Source: CAWHNT01 sp963830775 (GTDB taxonomy: Bacteria; Pseudomonadota; Alphaproteobacteria; Geminicoccales; Geminicoccaceae). Taken from it: a stretch of DNA of 64,000 nucleotides. Positions 28,070 through 36,200 of the stretch are shown here, in pieces. The notes beneath the pieces were generated by a model. The model was not told the DNA's origin and did not search any database. It saw only the letters and a list, made by a program, of their open reading frames with translations. The translations under genes and the position numbers were made by a program. Each line of letters starts with the position of its first letter. Position 1 is the stretch's first letter. The stretch lies in the NCBI GenBank assembly GCA_963830775.1, contig CAWHNT010000012.1, forward strand, positions 28,376 through 92,375, written 5' to 3'.

Positions 28070-29131
28070 ATGGCGGACGGCAATCCGGTCGGGCTCGAGC
28101 CCGGCGACTTTCACGCGCTCTGCCTCCAGCAGGCGGCGATCGAGCGCGGTGTGCCGCACGTCTTCGGCCGGCTGCCGAAACGGCCAGGCCGTGAGCCCAG
28201 GCTGTGGCTGCGCCTGCAGCCCGGCCGCCGCTGCTACTTCTACAGCTATGGCTCCCTGCGCCACGGAGACCCGGCACAGCCTGAGATGATCGGCGACTAT
28301 CTGAACGGCGATGCCGTCCCGCTGCTCTTCGACAAGAACCTGACCAAGGCCCTGCTGCGAACGGCGGGCCTGTCGACGCCCCTGGGCAGCGTCTTCGGCC
28401 CGAGCGGCCTGGGGGCCGCCCTGGCCTTCTTCCGCTGGCTCGGCCGTCCGGTCTGCCTCAAGCCCAACGAGGGCAGGAAGGGCGAGCTCGCCTTTCCGGT
28501 GGTGCGCGACGAGCAGGCGCTCGAGGCCGCGTTCACGCGGATCATCGCCGCCGGCAAGGAGGTGCTGGTCGAGGAAAGCGTGCCGGGCGAGGTGGTCCGC
28601 TTCTTCTATGTCCGGCCCAGGGTGGTGGCGATCAAGCACAGCCGCTGCGCCAGTGTCGTGGGCGACGGCAGGCGCAGCATCGCTGAGCTCATCGCTGCCA
28701 AGAACCGGCGCCGTTCCGAACGTCGGCTGCCGGGCCATATGCCGATCGTGCTGGATGAGGACCTGCTGGCCTTCCTCGCAGGGGAGGGGCGAGCCCTGGG
28801 CGATGTCCCGGCCCCAGGCCAGCGTGTGCCGCTCAGCGCCACTTCGAACGGTGCCACGGGTGCCGACAGCATCGAGTGCGCTGCCTCGACCCATCCCAGC
28901 TATGCCGCCCTGGTCGAGAAGGCCTGTGCGGTGATCCCCGACCTCGCGATCACCGCGGCCGACGTGATGGTCCGCGACCGCACGGCACCGGCGACACCCG
29001 ACAACTACGCGATCCTGGAGCTCAACGGCTCCCCGGGCGTGCTCCCCTACCATTTCCCCTGGCGCGGCCGCCCCCAGGACGTGAGCGGCGCCATCCTCGA
29101 CTATCTCGTCCGGGACGCCCAGGCGGCCTGA
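28070..29131 (+). CDS. ATP-grasp ligase, cyanophycin-synthetase-like
   Basis: Intact 353 residues. The ATP-grasp core is visible in GDAVPLLFDKNLTKALLRTA, RPVCLKPNEGRKGELAFPVV (nucleotide loop), EVLVEESVPGEVVRFFYVRP, ASVVGDGRRSIAELIAAKNR (very similar to the VVGDG(K/R) segment of cyanophycin synthetase and GshAB-type ligases) and YAILELNGSPGVLPYHFPW (metal-binding Glu/Asn). Such enzymes add amino acids to a carboxylate. It lies 15 bases after the small peptide, in the same direction, so the C-terminal carboxylate or Glu side chains of that peptide are an attractive substrate; this is inference. The protein has no signal peptide. Confidence 0.83.
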   Translation: MADGNPVGLEPGDFHALCLQQAAIERGVPHVFGRLPKRPGREPRLWLRLQPGRRCYFYSYGSLRHGDPAQPEMIGDYLNGDAVPLLFDKNLTKALLRTAGLSTPLGSVFGPSGLGAALAFFRWLGRPVCLKPNEGRKGELAFPVVRDEQALEAAFTRIIAAGKEVLVEESVPGEVVRFFYVRPRVVAIKHSRCASVVGDGRRSIAELIAAKNRRRSERRLPGHMPIVLDEDLLAFLAGEGRALGDVPAPGQRVPLSATSNGATGADSIECAASTHPSYAALVEKACAVIPDLAITAADVMVRDRTAPATPDNYAILELNGSPGVLPYHFPWRGRPQDVSGAILDYLVRDAQAA

Positions 29132-29143
29132 CCGGCCACGGCC

Positions 29144-29933
29144 TCAGGCGACCAGGCGCAGCAGCGCCGGCGCGCTGTCCAGGGCCACGTCGCGCCGGAC
29201 GACGACGCCGTTGCGCTGGAACCAGTCGACATCGGCGGTCCAGGTATGATGCGAGGTGGCGAAGCGCCGCTCGACGAAGTGCCGGCGCGAGGTGGCGTAG
29301 AGGCGATGGCCCGCGGCCCGGCAGTCCTCGAGAAAGGCGGTGTCGGAGCCGACGGCGAGCGGCCGGAAGCCCACCTCCCGGGCGAGTGCGGTCGAGAGCA
29401 GCAGCGTGGGCCCCGCCAGGTAGTCCTGCTCGTGGTGGCAGGCGCCGGGCCAGATGATCAGGAGCTCGCCCGTGAGCACGAGCTGGACATAGACCTCCAT
29501 CTTCCCGATCACCTCGCCCATGCCGGCCTGGAATGCGGCCACGGCCTCGCCCAGATAGGCCGGCCCGTAGAGGTCGTCGTCATCGACCTTGGCGACCAGC
29601 TCGCCCCGCGCCGCGTCGATCCCGGCGTTCATGCACTCGCCCAGCGTCCAGGCCGCAGGCGCCTCGAGCACCCGGGCGGCGGAGCTCGCCAGCGCCGCGC
29701 GGGCGGCCGGCGGCAGCGATGCTTCGGCATGCCCGTGCAGTACGACGACGAGCTCGGTGCGCCGATAGGTGCTGGGCCGCCATCATCCCGACGATCCCGG
29801 CCAGGAACGCGGGCCGGCGGGTGACCAGGATGAGGCTCACCAGGGGCTCGTGACGGGTGCTGCAGGTGCCGGCTGCGGTCTTACCGGGTTCCATCGGCCT
29901 GCTCACTCGCCTAGATTGATTAATCTCTGTCAT
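29144..29933 (-). CDS. family 2 glycosyltransferase, one frameshift
   Basis: Convergent to the ATP-grasp gene, 12 bases apart. The N-terminus MTEINQSRRVSRPMEPGKTA leads into HEPLVSLILVTRRPAFLAGI (GT-A fold strand 1). After a shift near 29775 it reads AWTLGECMNAGIDAARGELV, then AKVDDDDLYGPAYLGEAV, the DxD nucleotide-sugar motif of GT2. The end carries HHTWTADVDWFQRNGV. About 262 residues, shorter than polysaccharide synthases, more like small sugar-adding enzymes. Location next to three ATP-grasp genes fits a role in decorating the same product. ATG at 29893 is an alternative start. Confidence 0.8.
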
Positions 29934-29976
29934 GAGCTACTCTCACTAGGCGCGGGGATCAAGCCGAGGAAGCCAT

Positions 29977-30139
29977 ATGCTGCCGATGAGGGCCCGGAGA
30001 GCAGCGGGAGCGGGCGCGCCAAGCGAATCGAGCTGTCGAGCAGCGTCGGCGGCTGATCCGCCGCATCGCTGCCGCGGCCATGGCCCCGGCCGTCATCGCC
30101 ACCATCGCCGGCCACCCACGACCGGCTCGCGCCCGGCCG
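29977..30139 (+). pseudogene. remnant of a second signal-like small peptide
   Basis: The frame ending at 30139 reads EQRERARQANRAVEQRRR, then LIRRIAAAAMAPAVIATIAG and HPRPARARP before the stop. This repeats the architecture of the 61-residue peptide at 27869 (Arg cluster, Ala/Pro-rich hydrophobic segment, RPA-A end). In this frame no start codon precedes it, because TGA lies at about 29989; joining it to the ATG at 29977 (MLPMRARR) needs one indel. Given the many indels elsewhere, an intact gene with a sequence error is possible. It is divergent from the glycosyltransferase. Confidence 0.45.
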
Positions 30140-30251
30140 TGAGCTGCGGCCGGGACTGATTGCTGGGCGGCCGCCAGCTTTCGAGTGACGGCCATCTCCC
30201 GGCGGCGATCGTGAGCCTGTAGAACCGCTCCCACGGGCCGATCAGCCCGGG

Positions 30252-30269
30252 CCGCCTATATACGGGCGG
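30252..30269. promoter_or_regulatory. imperfect palindrome upstream of glutaryl-CoA dehydrogenase gene
   Basis: CCGCC (30252-30256) and GGCGG (30265-30269) flank TATATACG, about 20 bases before the start codon. It could be an operator overlapping the -10 region (TATATA). Only the sequence symmetry supports this. Confidence 0.3.
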
Positions 30270-30286
30270 AGTGCAGACGGGAGCGC

Positions 30287-31469
30287 ATGATCATGGCCGC
30301 GTTCGACTGGCTCGACCCCTTCCACCTCGCCGAGCAGCTGACGGATGACGAGCGGCAGGTGCAGCAGGCGGCGCATGAGTATTGTCAGGGCCGGCTCATG
30401 CCGCGGATCCTGGAGGCGAACCGGCATGAGCGGTTCGATCGCGGGATCATCACCGAGATGGGCGAGCTCGGGTTTCTCGGGCCCACGATCCCGGAGGAGT
30501 ATGGCGGGGCGGGGGCGGGCTACGTCAGCTATGGGCTGATCGCGCGCGAGGTCGAGCGGGTCGACAGCGGCTATCGCTCGGCCATGAGCGTGCAGTCCTC
30601 GCTGGTGATGCACCCGATCCATGCCTACGGCGACGAGGCGCAGCGGCGGAAGTACCTGCCGAAGCTCGCGAGCGGCGAATGGGTCGGCTGCTTCGGCCTC
30701 ACCGAGCCGGACCACGGCTCGGACCCGGGCGGCATGCGGACCCGGGCGCGCAAGGTGGATGGCGGCTACCGGATTCTCGGGCGCGAAGAACTGGATCACC
30801 AACAGCCCGATCGCCGATGTCATGATCGTCTGGGCCAAGGACGATGCGGGTGACATTCGCGGCTTCATCCTCGAGCGCGGGATGAAGGGGCTGGAGACGC
30901 CCAAGATCGAGGGCAAGTTCTCGCTTCGGGCCTCGACCACCGGCATGATCATGATGGACGAGGTGCTGGTGCCGGAGGACAGCCTTCTGCCCAACGTCAA
31001 GGGGCTCAAGGGGCCGTTCGGCTGCCTCAACCGGGCGCGCTACGGCATCGGCTGGGGGACCATGGGGGCGGCCGAGTTCTGCTGGCACCGGGCTCGCGAC
31101 TACACGCTGGAGCGAAAGCAGTTCGGCCGGCCGCTGGCGGCCAACCAGCTGATCCAGAAGAAGCTCGCCGACATGCAGACCGAGATCGCGCTGGGGCTGC
31201 AGGCGGCGCTGCGCACCGGGCGCCTGCTGGAGGAGGGGAAGGCGGCACCGGAGCTGATCTCGCTCATCAAGCGCAACAATTGCGGCAAGGCGCTGGACAT
31301 CGCCCGGACGGCACGGGACATGCACGGCGGCAACGGCATCAGCGACGAGTACCACGTGATCCGGCACGTCATGAACCTCGAGGCTGTGAACACCTACGAG
31401 GGCACGCACGACATCCACGCCCTGATCCTGGGCCGTGCCCAGACCGGCATCCAGGCCTTCAGCGCCTGA
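30287..31469 (+). CDS. gcdH: glutaryl-CoA dehydrogenase, one frameshift
   Basis: FAD-dependent acyl-CoA dehydrogenase of about 393 residues; it oxidises and decarboxylates glutaryl-CoA to crotonyl-CoA in lysine, hydroxylysine and tryptophan breakdown. Diagnostic segments: FLGPTIPEEYGGAGAGYVSY, GCFGLTEPDHGSDPGGM, KNWITNSPIADVMIVWA (after a shift near 30785), FSLRASTTGMIMMDEVLVP, ERKQFGRPLAANQLIQKKLA and NTYEGTHDIHALILGRAQTG, with the catalytic Glu in TYEGT. The NSPIADV form is typical of GcdH rather than of other acyl-CoA dehydrogenases. A thioesterase gene overlaps the stop. ATG at 30293 is an alternative start. Confidence 0.9.
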
Positions 31470-31961
31470 TGCACGAGCCCCAGGAACGGCGCTACGCCTA
31501 CGAGACCGGCATCATCGGGCCTGAGCTCCTGAAGGAGCTGTCGGGGCTGGAGGTCATGCAGCGCCTCCTGGCGGGCGACCTGCCGATGGCCGCCATCGCC
31601 AGCACGCTCGACTTCCGACTGGCCCTGGTCGAGCCCGGGCGGGTGGTGGTCGAGGCCACGCCGCAGCGCTTCGTCTACAACATGTTCGGTGCGGCCCACG
31701 GCGGTTACGCTGCCACGCTGCTCGACAGCTGCCTCGGCTGCGCGGTCTGCACCATGGTCCCGCGCGGCAGCGGCTACACGACCGTGGACCTCACCATCAA
31801 CTACATCCGCCCGATCCGCACCGAGAGCGGCCTGATCCGGGCCGAGGGCCAGGCCCTGCATGTCGGGCGCCGCACCGCCACCGCCGAGGCCAAGCTACTC
31901 GCGCGCGGACGGAAGGCTGCTGGCGCATGGGGTCACCACCTGCCTCGTCTTCGACCTCTGA
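31469..31961 (+). CDS. PaaI-type hotdog thioesterase, frameshift at the C-terminus
   Basis: About 163 residues with the hotdog fold: RFVYNMFGAAHGGYAATLLD is the hallmark AHGG(Y/A) motif with the active-site region, and VDLTINYIRPIRTESGLIRA the central strands. It probably hydrolyses an acyl-CoA thioester. A base shift near 31900 separates the body from the correct end, read in another frame as ADGRLLAHGVTTCLVFDL. Its start overlaps the gcdH stop by one base, so it may remove a CoA intermediate of the glutaryl-CoA pathway. Cytosolic. Confidence 0.85.
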
Positions 31962-31965
31962 GCCG

Positions 31966-32226
31966 ATGACCGAGATCGCCACCCCGCTCCGCCCGCTTGT
32001 CCTGTTGCCCAACGGCGAGGCGGCGCGGCCCGAGGAGGTGCGCCGGGTGCTGATCGAGCCGGCGCCGGCGCTGCTCCAGGAGGAGGGCGAGCGCTTCGCC
32101 GTCCACGTCCTCCTCACCGATGGCGAGCGCCGGGTGCTGGGCACGGGCCTCACCCGCTCGGATGCGGTGGACCTCAGCCGGCGCTGCGTGCGGGCCGTCA
32201 ACGACGCGCTGAAGCCGCCCGCATGA
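31966..32226 (+). CDS. hypothetical small protein (86 aa)
   Basis: Begins MTEIATPLRPLVLLPNGEAA and has EERFAVHVLLTDGERRVLGT-like composition (GERFAVHVLLTDGERRVLGT) and a helical end RRCVRAVNDALKPPA. I do not recognise a family. It lies 4 bases after the thioesterase and overlaps the next gene by 4 bases (ATGA), so it is transcribed with both. No membrane segment, no Cys pair. The overlap arrangement and clean composition make it a real gene. Confidence 0.65.
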   Translation: MTEIATPLRPLVLLPNGEAARPEEVRRVLIEPAPALLQEEGERFAVHVLLTDGERRVLGTGLTRSDAVDLSRRCVRAVNDALKPPA

Positions 32227-32657
32227 GCTGGCGCAAGCGCCTCAAGGGCCTGCTGCCAAGCCAGCCGGCCCCGGTGGCACCGCCGCCCAAGCCCAAGCCG
32301 GCGGCACCGCGCAAGAAAGGCCCGCCGAAGCACGTTGCGGTCACCGTCCTGGGCATGGAAGGCGAGGCGCTGGAGCAGGTGCTCCAGACCGCGCAGAGCC
32401 AGTGCGCCGCTCGGGGTGCGCGCCCGATCTTCGTCACCGATGGCCATGACTTCACGTCCTTCCGCCGCCGCAAGCTCACGGTCGAGCAGGTGGTCGACGC
32501 CGAGGCCCGCCTGCTGGCCGCCCCCGACCTCGCCTGGCGCACCTACCGCCGGCGGCAATACACGCTGATCGCGGCGCGCTGGCGCCCGATCGCCGTCATC
32601 AGCTTCGGCCGCTCACCCGACGAGGACTGTCTGGAGGCCCTGCAACAAGAGCCATAG
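32223..32657 (+). CDS. hypothetical protein (144 aa) with proline-rich N-terminus
   Basis: The N-terminal 40 residues are basic and Pro-rich (PSQPAPVAPPPKPKPAAPRK), followed by HVAVTVLGMEGEALEQVLQT and KLTVEQVVDAEARLLAAP; the C-terminus reads WRPIAVISFGRSPDEDCLEA. I do not recognise a family; its Pro/Lys region could be a flexible linker or a secretion-like N-terminus. It overlaps the small gene before it and is followed after 92 bases by the type III chaperone gene. No signal peptide. Confidence 0.6.
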   Translation: MSWRKRLKGLLPSQPAPVAPPPKPKPAAPRKKGPPKHVAVTVLGMEGEALEQVLQTAQSQCAARGARPIFVTDGHDFTSFRRRKLTVEQVVDAEARLLAAPDLAWRTYRRRQYTLIAARWRPIAVISFGRSPDEDCLEALQQEP

Positions 32658-32749
32658 CAGGCCCCTGGCGCTCGACTCCGGATTGACCAAGGTGCTGCCG
32701 CGGAGCAGGATTTCGGCTAGTCCACAGGATCCATCGAGGGAACGCATCC

Positions 32750-33221
32750 ATGACCGCGCTGGAGAGCGTCGACCAGGGCCTGGCGGTGCTCGGGCGGGCG
32801 CTCGGCTTTCCGCTGGCGTTGGGTCCCGAGCGCGCCTGTGCCCTGCGGCTGGACGATGGCCTGGAGTGCAGCCTGGAGGTGCCCGACGGCAGCAGTCTCC
32901 TGCATCTCCACTGTCCGCTGCTGCCGGTGCCGCCGGTCGACCGGCTGGCGTTCCTCGAGCGCGTGCTGGCCCTCAACCTCTATGGGCTGGAGACCGGCGG
33001 TGCCGCCCTGGCACTCGATCCGGACACCGACCGCATCGTGCTCTGCTGGAGCCAGCCGCCCGAAGGCATGCTACCGGAGGATTCTGGCGGCCCTGATCGC
33101 GGGATTCATCGAGCGGGCCAGCGGCTTGCGCGCCCAGCTCGAGCCGGCCGCGCGGAGCGACGGCGAGACTGCCGCCGGTCTGGCGCCACCGGGCCTTGCC
33201 AGAAGCTGGCGGCGCAACTGA
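32750..33221 (+). CDS. CesT/Tir-type type III secretion chaperone, one frameshift
   Basis: About 157 residues, acidic. The N-terminal half shows the type III chaperone fold signature: LGRALGFPLALGPERACALR, DGLECSLEVPDGSSLLHLHC, and LAFLERVLALNLYGLETGGA, the helix typical of CesT/SycE chaperones, then LALDPDTDRIVLCWSQP. A shift near 33085 leads to RILAALIAGFIERASGLRAQL and a Ser/Arg-rich end. Such chaperones bind the N-terminus of effectors in the cytoplasm. It lies immediately before a giant protein gene (25 bases), which is how chaperones are usually paired with their effector. No secretion-apparatus genes are in this window. Confidence 0.75.
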
Positions 33222-33246
33222 GCTGAGTTTTGGGAGGAGAGAATCG

Positions 33247-36200
33247 ATGCCGCTCGTCGGGGGCCTGTCGCTCAACATCCCGTTCATCGGCACGGGCTGG
33301 TCGACCCAGAGCACGGTCGGCGACCGCGACAGCTCGGCGGTCGGCCGGTTCTTCGGCAAGATCAAGACCAAGATCACTGGCGCCGTACCCGGCCAGCCCA
33401 AGGTCGTCCAGGACAAGCAGACCGAGCATCTGATGCTGAAGCGGGCCGGCAACGGCTCGCTGCTCGACCTCGACAAGCTGCGCAAGGGCCATCCGCAGCC
33501 GGTGGCGGCCAAAGGCTTCGGCGCCGTCACCAAGGCCCAAGGCGGCAACGGCACGGTCAAGGCCACGGCACCGACGCCGAAGCCGGTCACCACCGCACCG
33601 CCCACGCCCGGCAAGGCGCCGGTGACCACGGGCTCGCTGGCGGCCGATCTCGGCAGCCTCCGCACCGAGGCAACCAAGCTCGCGGGCCTGCGCTACCAGG
33701 CGGCGGCACCCGGCATCTCCGGCAGCAAGGCCCAAGCACTGGCAGCCCAGGTCCGGATGCAGAGCGGCGAGATCACCGCCGGGTTCGAGAAGACGCTGGG
33801 TGAGCTGCGCGATCTGGAGAAGAATCTTGCCGCCAAGGCCGTGAACGATCCGCAGGCGGCGGCGGATCTCAAGGCGGTCCAGGGCCTGAAGCGCGAGCTC
33901 GTACAGGAGATGGTGCTGCTCAGCCTGCCGCGGCTGCGCGACGCCACGGATTCGCTCGACGGTCTGAGGGGCCATGACGGCAACCCGCCGGTCTCCACCA
34001 GGGCCTTCCTCGACCGTGCCACGACCGCACTCATGGACATCGAGGCGCAAGGCCAGCTCTCGCCACGGCTGGTGGATAAGCTCGCCTCCTTCCAGCACAC
34101 CAGAGAGTGGGGCTCCTCGCCCGTGCCGCACGACCAGAATCGCGCGGCCGAGAGCCTGGCCATCATGGCCGAGGGTGTCGCCGACGGCTCGCTGGTCGAC
34201 TTCGCGCTCGGTGCGGACAGCCGGTTCGACGAGACCTCGCTGAAGCTCAAGCTCGGTGCCGCACGCAAGGAGCCGCCGGCGACGGGTCGGTCGGAAGGGG
34301 ACCGCGACCGCGCGGTCGAGCTGCGGCACCAGCTGGGCCAGGCCGAGCGCAAGCTCGCCCGGGTGCTCGAGGTCAAGCCAGGCGTCTTCAGCAGCTCGGA
34401 GCGCGTGTTCAGCGGCTCGACCACGGCAGGAGTGCAGGTCGACGGGCGCCTCGTGGAGGCACTCCGGGCCAAGGGCGGCAAGGATGCGGGGCGGGACGCC
34501 GCCTTCCTGCTCGCCAACGTGGCGCTGCTCCGGCGCGAGATCGACCGGCTGGAGGGGCGGCCGGTCGGGGCACAGGAGAAGCTGGCCGAGGCCCTGGACT
34601 TCCGCGACAATGCCGAGCTCCGGCTCTCCGACCTCAACGCCCAGCTCCGTTCGGCCACGATCCGACGCGACACGGCCCTGGGCCAGCTGAGCGGGGCCTC
34701 GCGCGAGGATATCGGGTCGATCACCGACCAGCTTGCGGAAGCCGAGGATGAGATCGCCGATCTGAGCGGGCAGGCGGAAGCGCTCTCGGCCGAGATCCCC
34801 GCCGCATGCCACGGATCGGCGAGGAGATCGCGGCCTTCAGGCGGGCGGCGGAATCCGCCGACAAGCTCGGTACCCTGGGCGAGATCGGCCTCGACAAGCG
34901 CGACCTGGCGACCATGGGCCTGTCGTCCAAGGACGTGGACGACCTCGAGGCCATGGTCGGGAGCTTCATTCGCCAGGGCCTGAAGAGCCCGGAGAACGTG
35001 GCCCAGGTCACGGCCGCCATCAACCGCGTGATCGACAAGGTGGTGACCAACGACACTGCCCAGGGCGTCATGCACGATCAGGCGCGCTTCTCGCCCGAGG
35101 CACGGGCCCAGCTGGTCCAGCTCGAATTGTTCCAGGCGGTGACCGGCCGGCCTGAGGACATGACGCTCAAGGCCAACTCGTCGGCCGTCGCCGGGGCGAT
35201 GACGGAGCGGCTGGGCGACCTCGCCAAGGGCACCGGCCCGACGGTCGACGCGCTGCAGGCCAGCACCGACAGCATGAACGGCTACGAGGCGCAGATGGCG
35301 CGCGGCGCCCATCAGCTGCACGCCGTGGACGAGCGGGTGAAGGATGCCAAGGCGTTCCTGGCCCAGTCGGCGAAGGAGCTGGGCCTCGATGTCGACCCGG
35401 AGAAGCCCAAGGGCCTGAACAGCGCCCTCCATCTCCTGCGCGCGCTCGAGATCGACGAGGTGCTGCGGCAGAACCCGCCGGCTTCGCCCGAGGCCAGGGA
35501 GGCGCTGGAGCAGCAGCTCGGCCGCGACCTCCAGGCGCTCAAGGGCTACGATCCGAGCCGGATGCGGCGCTCGGCGTTCGGCGGGACGACACCGACCCGG
35601 GCCGACCTGCCGAAGATGGCGCATCTCAAGGAGACGGCGCGGGCGATGGTCGCCATCCGCGAGGCGCCGCAGGAGAAGCAGCTCCAGCGGAGCCTGATCG
35701 AGCAGGCAGCCGTGCGCCAGGGCGAGCTGGGCGACGCGCGTCGCGAGATCCTGGGCGACAAGCTGCCTCTGGTGCAAAGTGCCGTGCGTGCCGCCGTGCT
35801 CTCGGTCCGGGATGCCGGCCAGGGCTTCGGCCAGTTCGACCCGAGCACTGCGCGCTCGAAGGTAGAGGAGCGGCTCGAGAGCTGGGGCCTGTCGCCGACG
35901 CTCTTCGCACCCGAGATCAGCGAGGCGCTGGCGACGCCCTTGACGCAGGGCACGCTCGACCGCTGGCTGGGCGACGTGCGCAAGTTCAGCGGCAATGACG
36001 GCGTGATGCAGCTGGCCGAGGCCGATGCCTCGCGCATGAGCGACGAGCCCGACGCCGTCGACCGGGCCACGGTGCGCGCCTTCCTCAGCAACGTCGATAC
36101 CCTGCGCCCGGGCGAGAAGCTGAAGATCACGACCAGCAACGGGGTCGCCGTGAACAGCGGCAAGATCCCGATCGAGCCCACCGATACGCTGAAGGTCCGC

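Noticed and set aside
23151..29131. Lasso peptide cluster
   Set aside because: No B (transglutaminase-like protease), C (asparagine-synthetase-like) or transporter gene, and the peptide has no lasso-type core.
30000..30140. The plus-strand frame from ATG 29977 (MLPMRARRAAGAGAPSE) as a gene
   Set aside because: It has no recognisable features; the neighbouring frame carries the signal-like pattern, so one indel is a better explanation.
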